A DNA stretch of 11,637 bases from Clostridia bacterium (GTDB taxonomy: Bacteria > Bacillota_A > Clostridia > Oscillospirales > Acutalibacteraceae). A program made the translations under genes and the position numbers. The stretch spans positions 1-11,637 of the forward strand of contig JAFYOA010000041.1 in the NCBI GenBank assembly GCA_017547865.1, in the 5' to 3' direction. Positions 6,563 to 11,637 of the stretch are shown piece after piece (position 1 is the first letter of the stretch; every line of letters starts with the position of its first letter). A model generated the notes under the pieces. That model was not told the origin of the DNA. It did no database searches and worked only from the letters and a program-made list of their open reading frames with translations.

Positions 6563-7486
6563 ATGGAAGCCATTCTTGTTGTGATCGAAAAAGTCGGCAT
6601 TCTGTTTGTGATGGTGGCGGTGGGCTATGTGTGCACCAAAATGGGCGTGCTCACCGAAAAAGGCACCTCGGAGATCACCTCCCTGATTTTGTGGATCGTC
6701 ACCCCCTGCCTGATCATTTCTTCGTTCCTTTCCGCCGACAGCGGCGTAAACATGACCACCCTGGGCATTTCGGCGCTGACTGCCGCTTTGGCCCACGTGA
6801 TTCCCATCGCGCTTTCCTACTGCCTGTTCCGCAAAGCAGATCCCTCCCGCCGCAAGACCATGCGCTTTGCGCTGATCTTCTCCAACGCCGGATTTATGGG
6901 CGTGCCGCTGGTGCAGTCTGTGGTGGGCAACAGCGGTGTGGTGTACGCCTCCATGTTCATCACCGTGTTCAATCTGATCACCTGGACCTACGGTTATTCC
7001 ATGATGAGCGGCGAGACCCGCATCAACTGGAAAACCGCCATCATCAATCCCGGTGTGATCGGCCTCACGGTGGGTCTTCCGCTGTATCTGTTCAAAGTGC
7101 AGCTGCCGCTCATTGTGCAGGAGCCCATTCAGAGTTTTGCCGCCCTGAACAGCCCCCTGGCCATGGCGGTAGTGGGCAGCTACATTGCCCGCATCAGCTT
7201 TAAAGACTTTATGACCGACCCGGACGTGTACAAAGTTTCCTTTGCCCGTCTGGTCATCGCCCCGTTGATCTTCCTTGGATGCATGGCCGTTCTTCGCCCG
7301 GAGCATGACCTGCTGGTGGGCAATGTGATTCAGGCGGCGGCCCCGGTGGCAGCCAACGCGGTGCTGTTCTCCGTGCAGTTTGGGCAGGATGCCCGCTTCG
7401 CCTCCAAAACGGTGGCGTTCTCCACCCTGTTTTCCATCCTCTCCCTGCCGCTCTTTGCCGCGGCGGCGGAGATGATTTTGAGATAA
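6563..7486 (+). CDS. AEC family transporter (auxin efflux carrier-like permease)
   Basis: 307 aa, the usual size for bacterial AEC (TC 2.A.69) permeases, with about ten hydrophobic segments along the whole length. Family features include the start IEKVGILFVMVAVGYVCTKMGVLTE, the SNAGFMGVPLV motif (107-117) and the repeat-half motif NPGVIGLTVGLPLYLF (162-177). Bacterial members export or take up organic acids such as malate or malonate, or amino-acid-like compounds; the substrate here cannot be predicted. The ribosome binding site AGGGAGG lies in the end of the preceding gene. No good terminator is seen after it: the following hairpins lack a T run. Confidence 0.9.
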   Translation: MEAILVVIEKVGILFVMVAVGYVCTKMGVLTEKGTSEITSLILWIVTPCLIISSFLSADSGVNMTTLGISALTAALAHVIPIALSYCLFRKADPSRRKTMRFALIFSNAGFMGVPLVQSVVGNSGVVYASMFITVFNLITWTYGYSMMSGETRINWKTAIINPGVIGLTVGLPLYLFKVQLPLIVQEPIQSFAALNSPLAMAVVGSYIARISFKDFMTDPDVYKVSFARLVIAPLIFLGCMAVLRPEHDLLVGNVIQAAAPVAANAVLFSVQFGQDARFASKTVAFSTLFSILSLPLFAAAAEMILR

Positions 7487-7499
7487 ATCCGCAGAAACC

Positions 7500-7692
7500 C
7501 AAACGTAAAAGTTTGAATCAAACCTTTTCAAAGGTTTGCGGGTTGTTAAGGCAGCGCCCCAACCCGTCCATCGCAATGGACGGAATTCCTTATACACCCA
7601 AGAGTGCAGGAGAACCCACAGAAACAGAAAACCCGCACGCGCTTCACCTCGGAACCCACGCGACGGGAAGGGTTCCGAACGCAAACGTAAAA
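7500..7692 (+). repeat. Hairpin-rich non-coding element bounded by an 11-bp direct repeat
   Basis: CAAACGTAAAA occurs at 7500-7510 and again at 7682-7692, enclosing about 170 bp with no credible gene. Inside are perfect inverted repeats: CAAACCTT/AAGGTTTG (7519-7538), CGGGTTG/CAACCCG (7539-7566), CCGTCCAT/ATGGACGG with a CGCA loop (7564-7583) and CGGAACCC/GGGTTCCG (7650-7677). None has a T run, so they are not classical terminators. It may be a small non-autonomous repeat or the structured leader of rpe. The element's ends and strand are uncertain. Confidence 0.5.
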
Positions 7693-7727
7693 TTTATTTA
7701 CATTCCATACAGAAAGGCTGACATACT

Positions 7728-8354
7728 ATGCTGATCTCTCCCTCTGTTCTTGCCTGTGATTTTGCCCACATGGCCGATGAAGTTAAAAAAATTGACAATG
7801 CCGGTGCCGACTGGGTGCACCTGGATGTGATGGACGGTCACTTTGTGCCCAACATCAGCTTTGGCCCTGCCGTTATTTCTGCCCTGCGCCCCTACACCAA
7901 CCTGGTGTTCGACGTGCATCTTATGCTTTCCCATCCCCTGCAGTACATCAAGACCTTTGCCGATGCCGGCGCCGATGTGATCACCTTCCACGTGGAGTGC
8001 GAAGACAACATCAGCGAGACCATCAATGCCATTCTTGCCCAGGGCAAAAAGCCCGGCCTGGTGGTAAAGCCCGGCACCCCGGTGGAAGCAGTGTTCCCCT
8101 ATGCCGACCGCCTGTACATGGTGCTGGTGATGACCGTGGAACCCGGCTTTGGCGGACAGGCCTTTATGGCCGATATGCTGCCCAAGGTAGCCGCCCTGAA
8201 GAAGGCCTTCCCCCACCTGCTGGTGGAAGCCGACGGCGGTATTTCTCCTAAAAACATTGACCAGTGCAAGGCCGTTGGCCTGGATGTAGCCGTGGCCGGC
8301 TCCAGCGTATTTAAGGCCGAAGACACCGCCCTGGCCATTGCCCAGATGAAATAA
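7728..8354 (+). CDS. rpe: Ribulose-phosphate 3-epimerase
   Basis: 208 aa, full length. Interconverts D-ribulose 5-phosphate and D-xylulose 5-phosphate in the pentose phosphate pathway (cytoplasm, metal-dependent TIM barrel). Visible signatures: LISPSVLACDFAHM at the N-terminus, VHLDVMDGHFVPN (30-42; His31 and Asp33 are metal/catalytic), FDVHLML (61-67, His64 metal ligand), MTVEPGFGGQ (135-144), EADGGI (167-172, Asp169 second catalytic acid) and the phosphate-binding AGSSVF (190-195). The family usually has MSVNPGFGGQ and VDGG; the T/E and EADGG variants here are conservative. It is 17 bp upstream of the RNA methyltransferase gene, so probably co-transcribed. AAAGG lies about 10 nt before the ATG. 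Confidence 0.97.
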   Translation: MLISPSVLACDFAHMADEVKKIDNAGADWVHLDVMDGHFVPNISFGPAVISALRPYTNLVFDVHLMLSHPLQYIKTFADAGADVITFHVECEDNISETINAILAQGKKPGLVVKPGTPVEAVFPYADRLYMVLVMTVEPGFGGQAFMADMLPKVAALKKAFPHLLVEADGGISPKNIDQCKAVGLDVAVAGSSVFKAEDTALAIAQMK

Positions 8355-8371
8355 TCGAAAGGAAGACCCCC

Positions 8372-9100
8372 ATGGAAGCCGGTATTCGCCGCTATAAAAA
8401 AGAATTGGACTATTCCTACACACTGGGGCCTTTCCCCACCTTTGAGCTGCTGGAAGCCCGGCCGGAGCTGGCGGAAGAAGTCTGCGTTTCCCCCAGTTTT
8501 AACGATGCGGAAAAACTGTTTGCCCTGTGCAAAAAGCTGAACGTTCCCTGCCGGTTCGACCAGAAGACACTGGACCGCATCTCCAATAAAGAAATCGCCT
8601 ACGCCGCCTGCAAATTCCGCAAGTTTTCTTCCAGGCTGAAAAGCGATGCTCCCCATGTGCTGCTGGTGAACCCTTCCGACATGGGCAATTTGGGTACCAT
8701 TCAGCGCACCATGCTGGCGTTTGGCGTGCGTGACCTGGCCATTGTGGAGCCCTGCGCCGATGTGTTCAACCCCAAAGCGGTGCGTGCCACCATGGGCGCT
8801 CTGTTCAAACTGCGGGTGCACGTGTACCCGGATTTCGAGACCTACCGCAAAGAATTCCCCCAGCGGGATCTTTTCCCCTTTATGCTGGACGGCAAAGAAG
8901 TGATCGAGCTGGATCGCTACCCCAAGAGCGACTGCTGGACCCTGATTTTTGGCAACGAAGCCAGCGGCCTGCCGCCGGAATACGCCGAACTGGGCCGCAG
9001 CATCTTCATTCCCCAGGGCCCGGATGTGGATTCGCTGAATCTGGCGGTCTCTGCTGCCATTGGCATATACACCTTTACCCGCCCCCTGCGGGAAGGCTGA
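8372..9100 (+). CDS. TrmH/SpoU-family RNA 2'-O-methyltransferase
   Basis: 242 aa. The three SPOUT signatures are present: motif 1 NPSDMGNLGTIQRT (100-113; Asn106 and Arg112), motif 2 LIFGNEASGL (191-200; Glu196 in the SAM-binding knot) and motif 3 SLNLAVSAAIGIY (221-233). The enzyme would transfer a methyl group from SAM to a ribose 2'-OH of rRNA or tRNA. The roughly 90-residue N-terminal part is a putative RNA-binding extension without clear motifs; the exact target nucleotide cannot be assigned. It starts 17 bp after rpe with ribosome binding site AAAGGAAG, so the two share a transcript. Confidence 0.93.
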   Translation: MEAGIRRYKKELDYSYTLGPFPTFELLEARPELAEEVCVSPSFNDAEKLFALCKKLNVPCRFDQKTLDRISNKEIAYAACKFRKFSSRLKSDAPHVLLVNPSDMGNLGTIQRTMLAFGVRDLAIVEPCADVFNPKAVRATMGALFKLRVHVYPDFETYRKEFPQRDLFPFMLDGKEVIELDRYPKSDCWTLIFGNEASGLPPEYAELGRSIFIPQGPDVDSLNLAVSAAIGIYTFTRPLREG

Positions 9101-9136
9101 TTTGGATTTTTGTGGTTTTGCCTTCGTTTTTTCCTC
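9092..9136 (+). terminator. Probable terminator of rpe-trmH
   Basis: GAAGGC (9092-9097) pairs with GCCTTC (9120-9125), followed by GTTTTTTCC. The 22-nt loop is long and the first arm overlaps the end of the coding sequence, so strength is uncertain. Confidence 0.5.
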
Positions 9137-9229
9137 TCATTCGCAGAAAGAAATTATATGCAGAATGCACAAATACCGACGGCTGGATTTTTGCGTATTC
9201 GCCAAAACGGAGAACCTTAAAAATCCCCA
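9137..9229. other. Intergenic DNA with no recognised element
   Basis: A relatively AT-rich spacer between the trmH terminator and the promoter at 9230. I see no gene, repeat or convincing hairpin in it. Confidence 0.5.
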
Positions 9230-9259
9230 TTGACATATCGGTAAAAGTGGGATTATAAT
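9230..9259 (+). promoter_or_regulatory. Strong promoter of a short RNA unit (and possibly the MecA-like gene)
   Basis: TTGACA (9230-9235) and TATAAT (9254-9259), both perfect matches, with an 18-bp spacer. Start expected at about 9266. No open reading frame with a ribosome binding site follows before the first terminator. Confidence 0.83.
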
Positions 9260-9265
9260 ATAGGC

Positions 9266-9336
9266 ACAACAAGAGAAACTGCAAAAGCAGTCGATTTAAT
9301 CCGCTTACATGCTTACGGCGGTGCCGTAATTTTTTT
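9266..9336 (+). ncRNA. Candidate small RNA or terminated leader (about 70 nt)
   Basis: Bounded by the consensus promoter at 9230-9259 and a strong intrinsic terminator at 9313-9336. Contains a small hairpin, CTGC-AAAA-GCAG (9280-9291), an unpaired AU-rich middle, and the terminator. No ribosome binding site plus coding frame is seen. It matches no RNA family that I recognise (not 6S, tmRNA, SRP, T-box or a common riboswitch). It could be a free-standing sRNA or an attenuated leader for the gene at 9512. Existence is inferred from promoter plus terminator only; the 5' end is an estimate. Confidence 0.5.
9313..9336 (+). terminator. Intrinsic terminator of the short RNA unit
   Basis: TTACGGC (9313-9319) pairs perfectly with GCCGTAA (9323-9329) around GGT, followed by seven Ts (9330-9336). 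Confidence 0.88.
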
Positions 9337-9353
9337 CAATACAACTCCTCCCC

Positions 9354-9386
9354 AAAATCCCAAAGGTGTGCAGCCTTTGGGATTTT
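9354..9386. terminator. Perfect 13-bp hairpin, second terminator-like element
   Basis: AAAATCCCAAAGG (9354-9366) and its exact complement (9374-9386) enclose the loop TGTGCAG. The A/T ends give a T run in the stem on either strand; on the plus strand ACCTTTT follows. Probably a terminator; direction unclear. Confidence 0.7.
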
Positions 9387-9406
9387 ACCTTTTCCGGGTT
9401 TTTGTT

Positions 9407-9432
9407 GCGGCCGCCGGGCCGCTTTTTTCTTT
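9407..9432 (+). terminator. GC-rich hairpin with T tract, third terminator
   Basis: GCGGCC (9407-9412) and GGCCGC (9417-9422) with loop GCCG, followed by TTTTTTCTTTT. It lies 80 bp before the MecA-like gene start. Confidence 0.75.
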
Positions 9433-9511
9433 TGGTGCGCCCATGCACCGGCCGTGCCCCCCGGCGCATATACTGCTACAAAAAGGGCTCCGGCCCGGGG
9501 AGGTGTTGCCT

Positions 9512-10078
9512 GTGAAACTGAAGATCATCGACCCGGAGCACCTGCTGGCAATGCTCACCCGGGAAGAAGCCCAGACCCTGGGCATACTGGAAGCCGACCG
9601 GGGCTGCCCCCTGCGCTTCAGCAGCTTTCATTCCCGTCTGGCCGCCGCCCGCATTCTCTCCATTGCCTGCAGCCATGGCTTTGCCTGTGAGAACCGCCGC
9701 ATTACCCTGCGGGTACTGCCCTCTGCAGAAGACCAGGTGCTGCTGCTCTTCACACTGGAAAAACCCCGGCGGCGCACCTTTCGCATTCGCCATCAAGCCG
9801 CCCCTGCGGCTTTTTCCATAGAAAACGCCGGGGAATTGCTGGATGTACTGGACCGCCTGCGCCGCAGCCCCGCCGCCGCAGAAACGGAATTTCTGCTTTA
9901 CAGGCTGGGAAGCACCTACGCCCTGGTGTTTGCGCCGCCCGCCACCGCCCGCCGGGCGCTGTTCTCCCTGCTGAGCGAATACGGCACCTGCCTTGGCCGG
10001 GGCACCGCCCTGGCCGCCTTTGCCGCCGAACACGGGCAGCTTCTGCGGCAATTCTCCCCGGGGAAACCACAAACATAA
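9512..10078 (+). CDS. MecA-like adaptor protein (putative)
   Basis: 188 aa from the GTG at 9512, chosen because GGGGAGG lies about 8 nt upstream and the protein then starts MKLKIIDPEHLLAMLTREEAQTLGI, like the N-terminal domain of MecA. Upstream in-frame codons run through the terminator hairpins and were excluded. Pattern: N-domain (about 1-82) ending in strands ITLRVLP..QVLLLFTLE, a short basic linker (KPRRRTFRIRH, 84-94), then a C-domain with two strands (FLLYRLG, YALVF) and SLLSEYGTCLGRGTALAAFAAEHGQLL (152-178), which resembles the MecA C-terminal LSEYG...FL.EHG region. MecA proteins (usually about 200-240 aa) deliver substrates to the ClpC(P) protease. Similarity is by pattern only and the linker is unusually short. 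No promoter of its own is obvious; a TATACT at 9469 lacks a -35 box. Confidence 0.58.
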   Translation: MKLKIIDPEHLLAMLTREEAQTLGILEADRGCPLRFSSFHSRLAAARILSIACSHGFACENRRITLRVLPSAEDQVLLLFTLEKPRRRTFRIRHQAAPAAFSIENAGELLDVLDRLRRSPAAAETEFLLYRLGSTYALVFAPPATARRALFSLLSEYGTCLGRGTALAAFAAEHGQLLRQFSPGKPQT

Positions 10079-10100
10079 ACGGCGTGTTTCTCCCTTTCCG

Positions 10101-10129
10101 TTGACAAACCCCCGCCCCTTTGTTACTAT
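10101..10129 (+). promoter_or_regulatory. Promoter of the anchored-protein gene pair
   Basis: A perfect TTGACA (10101-10106), 17-bp spacer, then TACTAT (10124-10129), a weaker -10 box. The start codon is 21 bp further with a GGGGAGGGG ribosome binding site. Confidence 0.65.
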
Positions 10130-10150
10130 AAAAACAGGGGAGGGGATTCC

Positions 10151-10807
10151 ATGAAAAAGCTTTGTGCCGTTCTTTTGTGTGCATGCTTGCTGTTCCTTTG
10201 TCCCGCCGGCGCGCACGGTTCGTCGATCATCGCGGTAGAAAGCATTGAAGATGCCCTGCTGTGGAAAAGCGATGAGTTCAACGGAAGCGTATGCGTGGTG
10301 GTGGGCGAAATCGCCGAGCACACAGACCCCAACCACAGCCAACAAACCAGCAAACTGCTGGTGGAACGCGTACTGTACGGCGACGTAGGCGAAGTTTACA
10401 TAAAAAAGACAAACGATATAAATCTGGAAGGCAGCGATCCCACCCCCGGCATGACCTACTTACTTTTGCTGCAGCCCTCTTTGTACACCATGGCAAGCGG
10501 AAAAGTCGTGCGCTCCGATCTGTATACGCGGGTAGGGGTGTACCAATGCCAGTTCTGCTTTGTGAACGGCGAGCTGCGGGGGCAACAAAATTTGGTGGAA
10601 GAAATCCTCGCCGACGACCCGACCATTGACACCATGGACGAGCTGGCACGATACTTTGAAAAGCGCATCGATGCCCTGCAGCGGGAAGGCAAGCTGCCGC
10701 CCGACCCGGTGAATTGGCCCGGGGTTTTGGTGGCTTCCGGTAGTCTTGCGGTTTTGAGCGGGCTTACGGCAGTGCTGATTCGGAAAAGAAACAGGGTGGT
10801 TCTATGA
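10151..10807 (+). CDS. Secreted, C-terminally membrane-anchored protein of unknown function (paralog A)
   Basis: 218 aa. ATG at 10151 after GGGGAGGGG. Signal peptide MKKLCAVLLCACLLFLCPAGAHG (about 1-23), an extracellular domain (24-188) rich in predicted strands, then a hydrophobic helix (about 190-210) and basic tail RKRNR: a type I anchored topology. The extracellular part has the rhythm VVVGEI...SKLLVERVLYGDVGEVYIKK...TPGMTYLLLLQP, which looks like a small beta-domain, followed by an acidic/helical stalk EEILADDPTIDTMDELARYFEKRIDALQREGKL. LPPDP before the helix is not an LPxTG sortase motif. Cys133 and Cys136 (CQFC) could form a disulfide. No family recognised. Its TGA overlaps the ATG of the next, paralogous gene (ATGA), so the two are translationally coupled. 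Confidence 0.8.
   Translation: MKKLCAVLLCACLLFLCPAGAHGSSIIAVESIEDALLWKSDEFNGSVCVVVGEIAEHTDPNHSQQTSKLLVERVLYGDVGEVYIKKTNDINLEGSDPTPGMTYLLLLQPSLYTMASGKVVRSDLYTRVGVYQCQFCFVNGELRGQQNLVEEILADDPTIDTMDELARYFEKRIDALQREGKLPPDPVNWPGVLVASGSLAVLSGLTAVLIRKRNRVVL
10601..10734 (+). repeat. Direct repeat, copy 1 (stalk-coding segment of paralog A)
   Basis: Aligned without gaps to 11286-11419 (offset 685); I count 6 mismatches in about 134 bp, with a 62-bp identical run at 10652-10713. Upstream sequences of the two genes are much more diverged. Confidence 0.9.
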
Positions 10808-11223
10808 AAAAAGTATGTGCTCTCTTTTTGAGCCTGTTACTGCTCTGCCTGCTGGTATTGCCCGTGCAAGCCAGCAGCGGGTGGAGCCCCATTACCGTGG
10901 AAGATGCGCTGGTCGTTTACAACCGGCCCGACCTCGGCTATCGCACGCAGGTTGTGGTGGGCACCCTGGGCAAACTTCTGGATTTTGAAAAAGCTTCCTA
11001 TCAGGCACGTTCTCAGATCCGGGAGTTTGAAGTTGCCGAATGTGTATACGGAAACGCGGAAGACGAAATGGCGTTATGGCTGACGCTTTCCGATCACACC
11101 GGCGGCGATTACAATAAGATTCTTCAAGACCGCGTATACTTGCTGGTCACGGCCTCACAACCCATCGAGTACGAATTCCCGGACAAAAAGGAACGGACAT
11201 CTATACCATTGTGGGATTTTTAA
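10804..11223 (+). CDS. Paralog B, 5' part: secreted protein of unknown function, frame broken near 11190
   Basis: 139 aa as read. The ATG overlaps the stop of paralog A. Signal peptide MKKVCALFLSLLLLCLLVLPVQA (about 1-23), then a domain homologous to that of paralog A (ITVEDALVVY...QVVVGTLG...FEVAECVYGNAEDEMALWLTLSD...DRVYLLV). The reading frame departs from homology after FPDKK and stops at 11221-11223 without the stalk and transmembrane helix. Restoring one base in the A tract 11185-11189 continues the paralog alignment into the frame at 11190-11495. As it stands, the product would be a soluble secreted fragment unless frameshifting occurs. Confidence 0.7.
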   Translation: MKKVCALFLSLLLLCLLVLPVQASSGWSPITVEDALVVYNRPDLGYRTQVVVGTLGKLLDFEKASYQARSQIREFEVAECVYGNAEDEMALWLTLSDHTGGDYNKILQDRVYLLVTASQPIEYEFPDKKERTSIPLWDF

Positions 11224-11495
11224 ACACTTGCGTATTTTGGTTTGAAGACGGCGCCCTACATGGTTACAGCCCCGAAATCGTGGATGAGATCCTCGCCGAC
11301 GACCCGACCATCGACACCATGGACGAGCTGGTGCGCTACTTTGAAAAGCGCATCGATGCCCTGCAGCGGGAAGGCAAGCTGCCGCCCGACCCGGTGAACT
11401 GGCCCGGGGTTTTGGTGGCAGCCGGCGGCCTTGCGGTTTTGGGCGGGGCGACGGCGGTATTGGTTTGGAGGAGAAGGAAAGCGGCCTACGTTTAA
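11190..11495 (+). pseudogene. Paralog B, 3' part: stalk and membrane anchor in the -1 frame
   Basis: In the -1 frame the sequence reads GTDIYTIVGFLNTCVFWFEDGALHG, matching SDLYTRVGVYQCQFCFVNGELRG of paralog A, then the stalk EILADDPTIDTMDELVRYFEKRIDALQREGKL, a hydrophobic helix and the tail WRRRKAAYV. The GTG at 11211 could open a 94-aa frame, but there is no ribosome binding site near it, and it begins in the middle of a conserved strand. It is therefore best taken as the 3' part of the preceding gene, separated by an indel or joined by frameshifting. The segment 11286-11419 is almost identical in DNA to 10601-10734 of paralog A. Confidence 0.72.
11286..11419 (+). repeat. Direct repeat, copy 2 (stalk-coding segment of paralog B)
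   Basis: Partner of 10601-10734. The identical run here is 11337-11398. Similarity falls to roughly three quarters in the following transmembrane-coding part. Confidence 0.9.
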
Positions 11496-11547
11496 TCTCT
11501 TCTATCATTCTGTTTTTCAGGAGAACCCCCGGCAGAGGGTCGCATGA

Positions 11548-11629
11548 ATCCGCTGTGCGGATCACGCTTCGAGTTTGTGTGCCACAAACTCGTCCAGCCA
11601 CAAACCAAGTTTGCGCTCGCGCAAACTTG
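11548..11629. repeat. Cluster of three hairpins in 3' non-coding DNA
   Basis: ATCCG/CGGAT (11548-11562), then two 10-bp perfect hairpins of near-identical sequence: CGAGTTTGTG/CACAAACTCG (11570-11592, loop TGC) and CAAGTTTGCG/CGCAAACTTG (11606-11629, loop CTCG). No T tract follows within the window, so terminator function is not shown. There is no credible gene in 11496-11637. Confidence 0.7.
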
Positions 11630-11637
11630 AAAGGGAG

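Noticed and set aside
7607..7617. The 11-mer CAGGAGAACCC shared with 11518-11528
   Set aside because: Both sites are in hairpin-rich non-coding DNA but the flanks do not align, so an 11-bp match is too short to claim a repeat family.
6326..7684. 452-codon open frame on the minus strand opposite the AEC transporter
   Set aside because: His/Gly/Gln-rich shadow; the plus-strand frame encodes a recognisable ten-helix permease.
9309..9329. Possible hexapeptide leader (ATG CTT ACG GCG GTG CCG TAA) inside the terminator hairpin
   Set aside because: No ribosome binding site, and the start codon abuts the stem; likely chance.
10331..10350. LPPDP before the C-terminal helix of the anchored proteins as a sortase signal (residues 182-186 of paralog A)
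   Set aside because: It lacks the T-G of LPxTG and of the known variants; a simple transmembrane anchor is enough.
11155..11601. 148-codon minus-strand frame over paralog B
   Set aside because: Shadow frame opposite a segment that aligns to paralog A on the plus strand; no ribosome binding site.

Overview
The window looks like a chromosomal segment of a gut-type Firmicute (Bacillota, Clostridia; an Oscillospiraceae/Ruminococcaceae-like genome is my best guess). The reasons are near-consensus TTGACA/TATAAT promoters, strong GGAGG-type ribosome binding sites, short intrinsic terminators, fairly GC-rich coding DNA, and a gene set typical of that group: a GH13 glycosidase, a heparinase II/III-like lyase, YbjQ with a small membrane protein, a MecA-like protein and an AEC permease. 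Nothing points to a phage or plasmid, and no transposase or CRISPR array was seen. The taxonomic call is inference.

Layout. 1-1311 (+) is the 3' part of a GH13 neopullulanase/cyclomaltodextrinase-type gene, ended by a terminator. A tRNA-Arg(ACG) gene with its own promoter and terminator follows (1372-1534). On the minus strand, 5516 down to about 1605 is a compact three-gene operon: heparinase II/III-like protein, URO-D-superfamily protein and metal-dependent cyclase. It has a consensus promoter, a hairpin at the mRNA 5' end and a terminator. Next on the minus strand (6178 down to 5541) is a small two-helix membrane protein whose 3' end overlaps the YbjQ gene. Divergent from this pair, on the plus strand, are a small membrane protein and an AEC-family transporter (6215-7486).

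7487-7727 is a non-coding, hairpin-rich stretch bounded by an 11-bp direct repeat. It precedes rpe (ribulose-phosphate 3-epimerase) and a TrmH/SpoU-family RNA methyltransferase, which are co-transcribed (7728-9100). The 411-bp gap 9101-9511 holds no convincing gene but carries a strong promoter, a short terminated RNA unit and two further terminator-like hairpins, all upstream of a MecA-like gene (9512-10078). The last part has two tandem, translationally coupled paralogous genes for secreted or membrane-anchored proteins of unknown function. The second is split by a -1 frameshift at an A tract, while its C-terminal coding segment is nearly identical to that of the first copy, which suggests gene conversion. 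11496-11637 is non-coding with three hairpins.

Working together: the GH13 enzyme and the lyase operon point to intracellular breakdown of imported oligosaccharides, and rpe to pentose-phosphate metabolism. The least explained elements are the lyase/URO-D/cyclase operon, the short RNA unit with stacked terminators, and the tandem anchored paralogs.
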